DNA of 64,000 nucleotides from Anarhynchus alexandrinus (lineage: Eukaryota > Chordata > Aves > Charadriiformes > Charadriidae): contig VUYV01000157.1 in NCBI GenBank assembly GCA_008711295.1, positions 2,216,693 to 2,280,692 of the forward strand. Reading direction: 5' to 3'. Shown here piece by piece: positions 1-13,935 of the stretch. A model generated the notes under the pieces. That model made no database searches. It was not told the origin of the DNA and worked only from the letters and a program-made list of their open reading frames with translations. Each line of letters begins with the position of its first letter. Position 1 is the stretch's first letter. A program made the position numbers and the translations under genes.

Positions 1-3000
1 TTAAACAAGATGCAGAATTTTTAGTCCTCCTTAGCATAAAATAGTTGTAATCAATCTTTTAAAACAGACACTATTCAAAAAGTAAGTTTAAAAATGCATA
101 CACTCAAAGTGCATTTTATTATTTGGGTCCTTGATCAAGAAAGAAACAATATATCACTGTTGCCTGTGTATAACTAGTATACCATTTTTAAGGAACAAAT
201 CCTTAGGCAGAAACTTGCACTTAACATTTAATATGCTTGGAAAAACGGATGTAAAATAAATACTTTTATGAACAACCTAGTTTAAAGAATATGTTTCACT
301 GACATACTGATATTATTTTAGTTTTAGTTAGTTTAAAGAACAGTCCATCCCTCCCTCCTTCTTTTTCAGACCTTCCCCCTAGACTTCTCTTGAACTGGTG
401 GCGAGTTACTCCTCAGAGTGTCTGTGGTCCAGCTCTGGCTTCAGGAGACAGGAGATAACAGACAACAGTTACAGATCTGCAGAGGGTGTTACAGTCAGTC
501 TGACACAAGAATTATAACACGTCTGTTCATGTGTGTAACAGGCGTATCTCTTACATCACTTTTCTTGGTGTATCCATCGGTCTTGACCTTTCATTGCATG
601 GACTGGAAACCTTCTGGAGTAGCTTGTGGTTCCTTTCTTGGTATGCCTAGAAAGAGGGGAGCAGTGCTGAGGAGTGGTGTGCATCCAGCTCTTGAATACA
701 GGCAGTTAGCATGATAAAACAGGGGGGTCCCTGGCTGGAGGAGAAGAAAAAGGCAAGTAAAGGAATGCATATGAAACCAAGTCACTCATATCCTTTATAC
801 TGTTAATGATATTAACACTATCAATCATGGTAGTTGGTATTCAGGTCTCTAAACATGACCGTAAGTTTAAGTATTAATGTGAAAAGACATTTTTCTTATG
901 CTCATAAACTTTTTCCTGCAGAACTGCCAGTTGAAAAAAATTTACAGTTCTGTAAAAGGGAAGCAGCCTAGCCAGCTCTGCCCTGTCAGTGCTTCCTAGG
1001 ACCCCATATAATCTCTCACACTTAAAAAAAATGTGAGCAAGCTGAAAATATTTCAATAAAAGCCGACAATTTCCTAACAGTAGTGAGTCATATTTTATTA
1101 AAAAGTAAAGTCCCATGTCACACATCTACTGAGATGCAGATATTCACAATCAGATATAACACTTATGAACTTCTATGAAAGTCATTTAGTCCTTGAAGTG
1201 TATGACTATGGAATCAGGATAGTTCAATGTTTTCACCTGTATATCAATAAATAAATATGCTGGCCCTTGCGCTCATACCCAGGCAATGTCCTCCTGTCAT
1301 CGTCCCTCCAAAGAGTGCTACATTTGACATGAAAAACAAAGAGAAATCATAGGCTATAAACCAACCCATGCCAGTTCTGTATATTTATGCAATGTTTGAT
1401 TCTCTCAACTAGGTTTAACTTAAAATCGTTTTTGTCTCACGAAAGCAGATTAGCCAAAATCAAGACACCTGGAAAAGATACAGGGGACAGCGGCTGCTTA
1501 CTCACTGGAAGAAAAGTTTTTGTCTAACGAAAATTTTCTTTCTATGTGAAAGAACCATATGTAGATGTAAGGGAAGACAAGATACAGGCACTCCACTCTT
1601 GAGTTGTGGGGAGCAAGTATTATACGGGCTTAGGCCTATAGGGAGTAGGAGCTATAGCTCCTGTTTTAGGTCTCCTATCCTCCCTCCAAGAAAATCAGGC
1701 CTAGGTGGAAGAATGTAGAAAAAAAATCCTTAAAAGAACGGAGCGAACATCTGCAAACAGGCTGGTTGTGCAGAGGCTGATGTTAACAATGTGACATGAA
1801 AGACACTGGGTATCAGGAATCTGGAGAAACAGAAAAGCTTGCACTGATGTTCTAGATCTCTTTTTGCTGTGTCAGAGGGTCTACGACAGCGTACCTCTCT
1901 AGTGTACCTCTGCTGTACTTTCTGTAGTCGTGTACGCGTGGGCAGAGTGGGAATAATATGCTGTTAGTGTGACCTGGTGTAGTTTTGGTTTGTACTGGAC
2001 AAGCTGATTTGCTGGAGGAAGCTAAGGAGAGCTATCATTCCCTCTTAGCACTACCTCTTGCAATCTGTATGCTCTTCCATTAACACCGAGTCAATGGTAA
2101 TTTAATTAATGCAGTTAGTACAACAGTTCACTCTCTCCTCTGGAGAAAGAAAAATCACTCCATTGAAATTCAAAGGAAAGGGAAAGAGAAGCTATCATCT
2201 TGGTCTTTCTTGTAGCTCCTTGAAAAGCACAAAGTCACTTTAATGTCAATCACTTGCTGCTACACAGTCAAAGGAGATCTAACTTAAAGCACTTAATACG
2301 TAACTTCTGAATTTTATCCAGGACCTCTCTGCTCCAAATCAAATCTCCATCTCATATTGTTTGATCATCTTGCCACAATATTAGCTCTTTACTCAAAGAT
2401 AATGCTCCAAATTCTCAGCTTTCACGAATTAGCATAGCTCCTTTGCCTCTAATGGAGCTGTGTCCATTTCAATCAGCCAAGTCCAAGGGTCTAGTCCCCC
2501 ATTTTTAAAATTCTTCTGCCCGATTCAAATGGTATTTATATGCTTTGTGGAGTGCAGTGAAGGCCAAAATATGATTCATTGAGAAAATACTTATTATTTC
2601 AAAGCTGGATTGTTTATGATTAACATGATTTTCAACATATTATTTACCAAGAGACTCTAAAAAGGATTTTTATTTATTTACTGACGACAACTTACTATAT
2701 TCCTTTATAACATCACATTCACCAAAAGTGCGCACCAAGCCACTCCTTCCTTCACATATCTAAGCATATTGGTATAAAGAAATACATTTTCAGTTTTAGT
2801 TATTTGAATTTCAGTGAAAATTCCTTGCTACAAACCGCAGTCCAAGCTATACACTTGTCTATAAACTACTAGAGGAGCTCACAACTCAGTCATAGAATCA
2901 GAATATTCCTAAAACAGTTTCTGTCAGCCTTCTTGACTTGTAGTTGAAGCTTTGAGCAAGTACAGTGTTACCTGTGTTAATCTGCCCCACACAGACTCAC

Positions 3001-6000
3001 TGTACCCAAAAGGTCTATGTCCTCCAAAAGCTCCAAAAGCTTATCCTCTAATGCCGTTCTAATTTGCAAGCATAAATCTTGTCACAAAATACCCTTCTCA
3101 CAGGAGAAACATTTTCACAGTGGCGTTTCAGGGTAATATTTCATTTCTTTAAATGTGAACCTGTATGAACTCTAAACCAGAATATCTAGAAAAAAATAAA
3201 GTATGGGTGTACTGGACTCACCTGGGAACTTTCTGCCTTTAATTTCAGTGCAATTTAAGCTTTAAAGATGATCTATTTGTGGAAAACCATTGGAAAACAT
3301 TGATTTTGTGAACCAGAGAATTGTTAGTCTTTGATCAAATGATTTATTTTTTTTTTCCTATGGAGAAGTACCAGTCTCCATGTGATTACTCGGTTACAGG
3401 TGGAGTTTGGTTAAGAATGATTCAGACTTGGGTTGTGTGGAAAAGACATCACCAAAGCACAGACTGCAGGTCTGCTGCAAGAAGAGTTAAATGACTGATT
3501 GCTTAGAAAAAATGTTGACTATTTTATACATAATCAAGGATTGGATAAAAGTTGGTGTGGTGTATATATTGCTACCATTACAGTTAGCAATTACCCTTAA
3601 AGTAACCTTATGCAATCCGTGAACTGTTACATGGTCACACACATGGTGCAAAACTTCTTACATGATCCAGAAGCTTTTTCAAAAAGCAATGAGATTATAC
3701 ATTTTATGAAGAACTCCGAACTCTTTCTAAAATAAGATGTGCTGAAATTGTGAGGAGGGAAGTTGGGAGGGAAACGTGATCGCCTAAGTATTAGGATTTA
3801 GGAAGAAATGTAGGTAATTAACAACTTCTTCTCTCCCAGCAAGGAAGCAAAAAAAAGTTATACATTCAGAGGCTTGCCCAATAGTTAAAGGATGAAAACC
3901 TAAGTACCAGGAAAATATGACAAAGAGTGATAATCTCCGGCAATCACAAAGAAAACACAGCGCCCCGTGAAAGACCCCTGAGGTAGCAGTCCCAAAAAGG
4001 ACTGCTTAGAGTACAACCACTGCAGACAGTTTGATGCCCAGATCAGTACGTATTGCTGTACTCATGAGATGCTATTTGAACACAGAGCTCAGCAGAGATT
4101 ATTTGGTCTCATCATTGCATCAGGGTACAGCTTCTGGTTCCTACCCCACCTTGTCTGATTTAGTCCAGGGGTCTCCATACCATACTCCATTACACACACT
4201 ATGCTCACGTTTGCAGGCTATTTGCACAGACTCATGAACTCACCTGTTGCCCCAAGTTTCACCATATAAGTCATTGTAAATTCAGAATGAACTTTAGCAT
4301 CCCTGTAGTGCTTCCTCCCACTCTACGAATTCAGTTCTGCCACTGGAGAACAATTCACATCATTACTCTTTTAGATACAGAAGTCAAGAGAGGTAAACGA
4401 TCATGATTTCTAGTATTACCTAGCAGTGTAAATTTTAGTCTACAGATAGTATAGAAGTTTTTCACTTTGATGGCTGATATGGTCACCTAGGTTACAGTGT
4501 TTCTGTATCTGGCAACTCTAAGCAAAAGAAGGAAACTGGCTGAAAACTAGCACTTTTGGTGAAAGCTTTTTTAAAAAACTTTCCTTTATTATCTAAAAAG
4601 CTTTGGCCCTTCCACAATGAGCTCTGTGAAAAATGGATATTAAAACAAAGTCAGTTTGAATCTTCCCATCGGTTGTCATTTCTTATAAATGCTTTTTATT
4701 GAACAAGTTTTGCAAATGCTTTCATTAATAAACAGGTGCTTGTCCAGAAACTGCTGAACATTGACAAATGCAAGCCTGGCACAAACTTGGCAGATTTCTT
4801 TCTAGAAACAGCTGTGATTCTTCATGTTTATTCATTTTTTCTTGCTATTATTCTTTCTTTTCAGGAAAGGAAATAGTGCTTAGTCAAGCTCTGTACAGTG
4901 CCTGGGACACTCTGTGCACTGCCAGCAACTACTGCGAAGTAATCTTATTCCCACATATTTGTGTTTATTACAAATACAGTCAGTTCCTTGGTGCCTAACT
5001 TAATAATACCCTATACAAAAAAATAGCCACTTAATCTCCTTGTATTGAATTACACTCTAAGTAAATGTAGTGGGGAAATGCACAATGACTTTGGGGCACA
5101 CAGCAATGACTGTGGTGTGCAGAACAGACATGTCTCCGATGTACAATTCCTGTGCCTGCTTGCCAGCATTGTGTGCACTCACTTTTAATTATTAACATCC
5201 ATCTCCAGTTCATGTGCATCTAGTAGTGAGGACAACTGTGAGGGCGAGGAACAGATTTATAGGCTTTGTGTTTGTTCTTAAGAACAGTAATGCCTCTCTA
5301 TAGTTGTTGTTATAAGCAAGATAACTGAAGCAATTGATCATCTTTTTCCTTTTTAAAGTATGTATCAGAAATGTCTACTGGCTCTATTATTTTGACTCAG
5401 ACTATTGTTAGTGTGAAGTGGCTCGAATACTCCTGTTGCTTCTAGTTCAGCAGCATCATGAGTTACTCAATAGGATATAGATTATAAGCTTCTATACCTC
5501 TCTTTCTTCCTTAGTACTGATATGACATTGTATTTTCTAAAGAAAATTTATCCAGCACCTAGATCCACTTTATATATAGAAGGATTTCTAATTAAATTCA
5601 GCTGTTTCCTTTGGGCTAGTTCGAGCCTAGCTTTTCGCTTGACTATTGCATTCCATCATTTTATATTTAAACAAATGTCATTGCAGGTAATAAAATGAGG
5701 GTGGCAAAGATTTTTATCTGGCTAATGATTTCTGGTAGTTGGGGAAAAGGTGCATTCAGAACCTGGGGATTAGCTAAGTATATGTGTGCAGAGGAGCTGT
5801 GTGATCGAATGGAAAACTGGATCTTTAATTCTGAAGCTCTCTTCCTTGCTACAACACAAACCCCCTCTTTGTTACAACACAGTAAGTTTCATTTAATTAT
5901 TACCCATTCACCTGACCAAAAGAAAATCCTACCTCTCCATTGTGACTTGGATTATCTATTAGACTTGCATTTTACTTCAGTTTTCAGTCTCAATTATTGA

Positions 6001-9000
6001 GTCTTCTAAGGGTGGGACGCTTTTAACAAGATATCTTTTCTCCTTATTGACAGGATGGTTCCATAGGTGTGCTTCTTCTTAAGCCTGATATTGATATCCA
6101 ATCAATAATTAGTAGAAATAAACTAATCTGTATAGACATTGAAAACAGACATGCTGTTACAAACAGAATGCTTTGATGTAGAACCAATTCCAGAACTTAA
6201 AAATCAAATCCATTTCCAGCCATTGGCAGCCCTTCTGTGAAATTGTGTCTAGTACAAATAAATATTGGTGAAATTTAAATGGTACTCAACTGGTACTCTT
6301 CATTTTAATTAGAGAAGGGTTGAAAAGGTGATTGTTTGGAGAGGAAGAAATGCGTTAGATTTATACATCATTTAGACTGGGCATGAATCTGAACTGGAGA
6401 TCTAAGTTCACAATCAATTATATTTGAAATTTTAGTGCCTTTCTTGTTGCATGCAAACCCGAATCATGAAAACTTCATTAACCTCTCTGTTAGACTGACA
6501 TAGAAGTCATAACACCAAAGTTACTGTCAGCATAAGATTTCCATCGCTCTGTCCCATGTATATGCAGGTGTAGTCAAATTCACAAATTTCTTAACATGCA
6601 CTTCAAAACTGAAATACAAAATGGGTTTTGAACCTGAACAGTTGAGAGTTAAGAATGTTTTGGCTGTCACCTGCCTCAGTTCAGCACATTGATAACTCTA
6701 TCCTGCTGCTAATCTGTTATTTCAAAATCTGGTTTTCCAAAACCAAGTTTCCCCATATAAAATGGATTTATGGTGTTGAACTGATCTCGTGAGATCTACG
6801 ATTGGCAAGACAAAAACAGAGGATGTATACTTATTTGAACAGATTTAAAGGGATTTGGTGGTGAGGAGTTGAATGATATTGTCAGTCCTTAGGTACCAAA
6901 TCTACCTGGCATTGAGGGATAATCAGTGTGTCTCTACTTCCTACTTATTTACTCCTATTATAAAGATATAAGAAATTTGAGCCTGCAGGAATGTATAAAG
7001 TCTGCCAAGCAGAAGATAATGCCTGTTTCCCATGAGCTTTCTTTTCTCTGAAACAGAGAACAGTATATGGACTGAACAACCACTAGTCAAAACCCCCCAA
7101 AATTAGTCATGAGAACACCCACCATGGAGATCACTGGCCACATCACTGGAGACTGTGATCCCTTCCTTTTCTATGCTGCAAAAGGATAATGGAAAGCTTT
7201 GGGCCAGTACTAACAAATTACCCACAATTACCTTGAGGAAATTATTGAAAGCTTAGGAAAAACTAGTTAAGTGGAACTCTCACATGCTAAAAGAGAAGTC
7301 TCAAAAAAACCCCAAAACCAAAACGCCAAAAGAAAAAAAAATATTTGTTCAAACAATGGAAATTAGAATAATTTAAATATTTATGACATTGTTTATTCAT
7401 TTATTTTTGTGTATATTCTACTGTGAGGACTTTGTCACAATAACCTATGCCTTTTAATCACAGTGATTGACTCAATTTATCTTCACAGACACTGAAGAAA
7501 AATATTTTAAAATGGAAACAAAATTGTGATCTTTCTTAATGGATTTGACCATTCTTTGAATTTTATTTTGCCAGGTGATCCATGCATACTTGATTTATTA
7601 AATTTATTCAATTTGAAAATTAAAATCTTTTGAGGGAAAAGTGCTTGACATGTTAATGTAAGAAGATGTTTTAAAAAAACCTTATAAGAATGCATGCAGA
7701 AGAATAAAATAATTATCTACACAAATAAACACCAACTGCAGTGTTTAATAAAGTCTTTTTTTAAATTTCAATTTAAGTATGAATTTTTACACCTTTAAAG
7801 AAAAACTGAAAACCACAAAAAAAACCCCAATAACAAACAACCCTAGGCATAGTGACATTTGCATATAGCTTTCTGAGTTAGTTTAAAATGCATTCAGTTG
7901 TCCCTTGACAGATCTTGTTTCTCAATAGCTGGGAAAAATAGCATGTAATGCTAATACTTCTCAGGAATTAAATGAAGGACTTCAAAAACAAGAGATAAAG
8001 AAAGCAAAAGTATTTGCAAAACAAGATCTGGGTAATAAAAAATTTTTAGAAGTAAAAGTGTACCTCATCTCATATTTTGTACATTGAGAATAAGAAGTCT
8101 TTCACAGCACTTACATGACTCTCTGTGAGATTCTTGTTTATTTTTTCATTAGTGGAGCCTCCCTGTTTGCTGTCTTTGTAAAGGTTCTTACCATGGCTTG
8201 AAAGATAATCGATTTCTTTTGGAAACTTTTGAATTTAGCACTTTTCTGATGCAATTTACCCTTGACTTCTTCATGTCTAAAGGACTTCTGCCTTCATTCA
8301 GCAACTCACCATAGTTTCTGACTATTTTGTCTGAATTTCTGATTATTAAGTTTGAAATCACAGGCTGCCCTTTTTCCTTTACCTATTTGTAACCTCAGAG
8401 AGACTGACCACAATGGAAATGCCATTATTCCTAGTTGGACAGAGGCAATTTGGCAACAGTGAAAGTAGGTGCCACTTTTGTTCTCTACGTGCAAACACAG
8501 ACAAGAAATTGATGGCATAAAAAAAAACCCCACACCGGAATGGAGTATGAATTGAAAAGCATCCAGGAAACAGAAAGGAGTAAGGTGGAGGTTTGGAGAG
8601 CCGGAGGTAATAAGAAATAAATGTGAAAAGGTGATGACAAAAGAGAAGAGTGAAGAATCAAGGAGCAATAGCAAGGAGAATAGCAGATGCCGTAGGAGCT
8701 TCCTTCCCTTGAGAACTATGTGCTGTAACACAGCCGTGTCAACACATAGTGCAAATAATGGCTACTCCAATTCTCATGTTTGAGCATAAAGCTGTTCCAA
8801 TGTTACCTCCCAGGATCATCTGCCCATTTAAAAGAATGATGGCATTTTATGAAAAGTTTTCTCAACACAAAGTAACATCTGATGGCATGTGAACTTACTG
8901 AAAAAAGTCAATTTTTTTTTTCCCCATCTCCTGAGAAAAGAATCAGGGAGACGACTAACAGTTCAGGTGTTTGCTTGTTTATCCAGAATGTATCCTATTT

Positions 9001-12000
9001 TCATTTCATAAATTTTAAAATGCAAATGCCATCTCTTCCCTTTTAAAAAGGAAATCCTCACAGAGGTTTGTTTTATTATGCTTAATCAAACAGAAAAAAA
9101 ATGCTTCATGAGGTATTTAGGAGGTAGCACTTGTCTAGAGAGTTGATATGAGTACCTTCAGATTACTGAATGATGAGTGCTAGTCTTTTATTTTAATGGC
9201 GCTACAAACTGCTTGAAAAATCAAAAGTGCCCTGATGCAAAGCATTTTATTGGAGATAAAGTGCTGTAAACTGCATTTGGTGAGGCACAATGTTATTTGT
9301 CCATGTTATGCCAGTGTTATTCTTTGGGGCATGGATAACCCCTGTTTACTACTCTGTCCTACTGGGAATGGAGTAAATAGAAGGATTCCCTCCTTTTAGT
9401 TGTAAGGTTGTTGACAGAAAGGAAAGCTGATAGAAAAATATGGTTAAAACTAGGCAGACAGAAACTCATTATGGAGTTTTTTAGCCAGAAGAAGCTGTTT
9501 TGCCAAAATTACAACTTTTTGGAACATCAGCTTTTCCTGGTTTGTTTGCTAATGGGGAAAAGGCCCAAGAAAAACTAATTGTTGTCATTTAATTCGTTGA
9601 ATTCGTATCCTCCACTTGTTATAGCCAATGTTTTTTATACAAGACTTTGATTTCACAGGAGTGGTGGGAATATTGTGTCCTTACTCCATACGGGGCATAG
9701 GCTCATGAGAATCACTGGGAAAGAGAAGAATGTGGGAGGTACACGAGGCACATGGAGGGGACAAGGACCGATGCTGTCAGACCACCTGGAAACTGGGAGC
9801 AGGTGGTTATGGATAGCAGGAGGAAGGCTGTGAGAGCAGCTCTTACCATTGCAGATGACAGTAATGATACAGTCAGTAGTATGAGGCAGTTTGAGGGGGT
9901 CTTTGAAATAAAAGAGGTAAGGGAAGGGGATAAATGGGAGCAAGAACTGAGAAATTAAGGGAATCCCTTGTGTTTGCAGTGGTCTTGGCTTAAGTTTCTT
10001 GTGTTCTAGTAACAGCTGGGAAGCACTTGAGACTCAATATATTCCACACACTTCAAAGTAAGAAACATGAAAAATTGAAAAAAAAAATAAAATAACTTAT
10101 CTTATTGATCCTAGAGTTGTTCAGAATCATATCCCTGCTCCATGTTTTATGGAACCTGCACTCATTCTCATGTAAAACTTTTGTGACTTTCACGCAGACT
10201 TGTACATAGCAATGTACAGCAATGAAGCAGAAAATAACTATCATTTCAGTAGAAATAAAGTAATTTTAGTCACAAAGATGAAATCTGTGTTGTATGGAAG
10301 CAGAAGAATCTCAAAGAAATATTTTGCTTTATGCAAGGAAGGCCCAGTTTCCATTTGTGTCAGGAGAATTAAGACATGAATACATCATTGTAATTATTGT
10401 CCATAAGTGCATGCATAAGACCAGCCAAATTGAAAGGCGGATGAACATTTTTACTTCTGCCATTTACTTTTGAAATCCTAACTTTTTTGAGCTGTATCTT
10501 AAATTAATGTTTTTCTGTTCTAATGCAGTCACAGCGATGAACTTCATGGTGGTTCCTACAAGCAAGTTTTCCTAGCAAAATAATCATCAGAGCAACCTTG
10601 AGACATGTGGTACGCAATATTCTTCCTTTCCCCAGCACTGGCACTTGGCCTAGCGTGCATGTTCATCACATTAAATAACCTTGTGGCATTAAACACCGAT
10701 GCAAACTGTGCCTGTGCACCGGGGCAGCCCAGAATATTAAATATCACTTCAGGAAAACGGTATTTACACACATGCTGACAGTTCATTTTCAGGTAGGAGC
10801 TTCTCAGCTGATCTGTACACAGCAGACTCAATCTCCCGTCCTCCCACTGTGAAATTTTAGACAGCTCGTCTGCTGAGTCCTTGCCAGACCTATTAATATT
10901 TATACATTCCATACACATTCCAGTCAGAGCATGTAAGTTGCAGATCTCTCTGATTTAGAAGCTATTAAGATTCATGACCCCTTTAGCTATTTAATCTACG
11001 GTCCTGAAGCCTTTGCAATCAGCTTACACTTGAAGAAAAAAGGACAAATCATTACTGTTCAAATATTGTCCTGCATTGTGTCCATTTGTAGTCCATCAAA
11101 GAGTAGTTCAGGGCTTCAATGCATTCATTTATCTCAGAGACACAGGTTATTATAGGAGGCATTCTTTCCTTGGAAGAAGAAAGAATAGGTATTTTATTTG
11201 CTCAGTTGCATTTAATTTTGGATTAATGACTTTTTTAGCTGTAGCTGCTTCTCTGCATAAGAAACAAAACCTAATTTATTTTTTCTGTTCTCATATCTGG
11301 ACATCGATTTGGATACATTGTAGAAGGGTACCTTGATGTGTTGCCAAGGACATCTGTGTAGAAAAAGCACAGTCCGTCTTCTGGAATGTAGTGGTGACTC
11401 CACCTAAAGAAGGAGTCAGCATCCTCCACTTCTTAAGGGTTATATGTGTCTTCTTAGAATGGTGTGTTGATCTATCACAGACTTCTTCTTCAGGATCCAT
11501 GAGAAATCTCAAAGTTAGCTTTTTATTCAATTTGTTTATTCAATTTATCCGTATCAGTTTTTCTTCTGTAACAGACAGTTCATGGGTGACTTCAGGTGTC
11601 CAAAGCTCTCAGTGAGTGCAATTAATGGTAGGAATTCAGCATCTCTCAAGATTTAGGTTTGAAGTCTGTAAAGGAATTCATCTTAGTCTGTAGAAGAAAG
11701 CAAGGAGGCAAAAAAAAAAAATTAAAAACTAAAGAGAAGGCTTGGTATACTCAGATTTTAAAACAGGATTTTTAATTATGATCTTAAGGGCTTACTAAGA
11801 ACTTCTATTCTTTGCGTCCTTTGGACTGGAGTTTCTTTAACCCTGGGATGTAGTTATTATCGTCATACAATTAGTATCACCATCAGGATGCTGCTATTTT
11901 GTGCTGCTTTCTTGGAATTAGCAAGCATTATACACCAATGGATTTTGAAAAATAAATCACTTGTTTTCAAAAATTTCAGGGAAAGTTTTGGGGAGATTTT

Positions 12001-13849
12001 TGCCTGAAGTATAAAGAAAACACTGAAGTATTGTACTGGCATTCTTGTGCAGAAAAAAATAGATTACCATTCCTTTCAAAGCTGTGGTCAATGAGGTTTT
12101 TTTTATTTCATCTTGTTTTGTTTGCTAGCAAAAGCAAATTATGTTCAGAAAGGTAATTCTTTCAGTAAAACTGGAACTGTGCTAATAGAAAGCGATGTTT
12201 CCAGATCTTGCATATAGACTAAAGGTCTGAAAATATAATGATGCATGAAATGTTGAAATGGCATTAAAGCCTATGGTTAGAGATTCTTTTCCTAGGGAAC
12301 CTGAGTACACATGCTATGAAAATTCATGAAAATCTTCACCATCGACTTCAACAGGAAGAAGATATAGAATGCCCATCACATATATTTTTCTCTGTTTCTT
12401 GTACCTTTTTATCTCTAGAAACACTCAAGTAAAAAGGCGATCTTTCTTTTAAATCATTTGCTCTCAGCTGCTGCCTTCCTGCAGGAAGTCATGAAGTTTC
12501 TGTCTGCAATATTATTGTTTTTTGTGCGATGAAATGATGTGTTTGGTAAAGATTTAAATCATAGTTTATCTAAAAGTTCAATTTGTAAAAAGTTTAGACT
12601 TACCGATGTGTTTTTATGGTATACATTAAGCAACAGTTGGCTTGTTAGTGTGAGACAGGCCAATTTTTTCCTCAGAGCTTGCAGCAAGCAACCCTCTGAC
12701 TTTAGAGCACATGCCTCTTCAACATGCTCACAACATCTCCCATCACTTCACTCTTCAGACAAAGACTCCTCTTTAAAAACTGTGACTGAATTATAACTTG
12801 AGGGGGTGATGTGACTGAACATCTATTGTCAGCAGTGGGAAGCTCAGGTTCAAACAGGAACTGTGCTGAAAACAGAATATCCATTTTGCTGGAAATTTTG
12901 AAATTGTGAAATTATTTTCATCTCGCTTCAGAATGGCAAGCTGTAAACACAAAGTTTTCATAGGGTGTCAAGGTCTGAGAAATCTTTTTTCAGAAGAAAA
13001 AGAATATGAGTCAGGAATTTTGGCCTGGGATCCTGGCTCCTAAGTAAAAATGTGGCAAAATCTGGAAAATTCTAATACCCTCATATTGAGAGGAAAATTA
13101 TTTCACCTGAAAACTTCATGTAAAGGTACCTGCTGACCCAATATGCCCTGTGATAAAGACAGGACAAGAAGAGAAATGTGACAAAGATACTTAAGCTTTC
13201 CTAATTTCAGGAGCAAGTGTGCACATGCATATGGTGATGTTGGAAGGAAACTGGGGAAGAATTCAAAAGGGAGGATGCTGTGAGGTTGGGGGTATGAAAG
13301 CTTGGTGCTATGGGTGCCAGAACAGCCTCTGTGTGTGCCAGAACCTACCTCTGATTGTTCTACTGGAGGTAGATTGTAGAGGAGATGATTGTACCCTCCT
13401 TATGCCAGTATGTTAATGGAAAAAAAGCCATTTTGTCAAATTCTTGCTGAGTATACCAGAAGCTGTAAAGTCCTGGAAATGAAAATGAAAAGTAAGGGTC
13501 TGAAGAGGATTATGCTGAGTTCAGGGATGGAGTAAGAGATGGTTTAAGCTCCAGGGCTCAACTGGAAACCAGTGGTGTCCAGTTCTTCCCAGACCCCCAC
13601 TGTTTTCCTGGCAGCAGTGCAGAGCCTTCTAGACCAAACTTGAGCCTGCTGTCGACAGCCTTGTCTTCATTGATGACTTTTCACCTCAGCTTCAGAAGTG
13701 GTCCTTTACAGTCTCAGGAATCTGTGGGCCTCCATGTGAAAAGCACTGCTGCAAGCAGCAGTGTCCTTCAGGAACTGGAATGCTCAAGTGTTTCTAACTT
13801 TAATTTCTTTTCTGTGCGAGGCAGTCTGCTTCTTTGGATAGGAGCAAGG
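1..13849. other. AT-rich non-genic DNA
   Basis: I recognise no gene, RNA gene or mobile element in this stretch. Stop codons are frequent in all six frames. The longest open frame is 141 codons at 8306-8731 on the minus strand; it is rich in Leu, Phe and Ser, has no motif I know, and looks like chance read-through of a purine-rich plus strand. Poly-A and poly-T runs of 8-12 are scattered through it (for example near 3343 and 11,711). The stretch may be intergenic or intronic. Confidence 0.6.
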
Positions 13850-13935
13850 AAATCTTATGGCAAAGAACGCAGCCTTTTATCAGTGTTAGCACAGCCGCAT
13901 CTTGAGAATTGAGTGCAGACCTGGCAAGCCATCTG
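13850..13935 (+). mobile_element. possible ancient CR1-like LINE fragment
   Basis: Read in the frame ending at 13,912, the translation contains a segment QPHLEN, then a stop, then VQTW. The conserved stretch of CR1/L3 reverse transcriptases near this point reads roughly RPHLEYCVQFW, so the stop (TGA) sits where a Cys codon (TGT/TGC) is expected. The preceding residues (LLSVLA) fit the LYSALV part loosely. No further CR1 homology is obvious on either side. This is a short, decayed match found by eye and could be coincidence. Confidence 0.35.

Noticed and set aside
8306..8731. 141-codon Leu/Phe-rich open frame, minus strand, with apparent membrane segments
   Set aside because: The hydrophobic look comes from the complement of a purine-rich stretch. 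No family resemblance.
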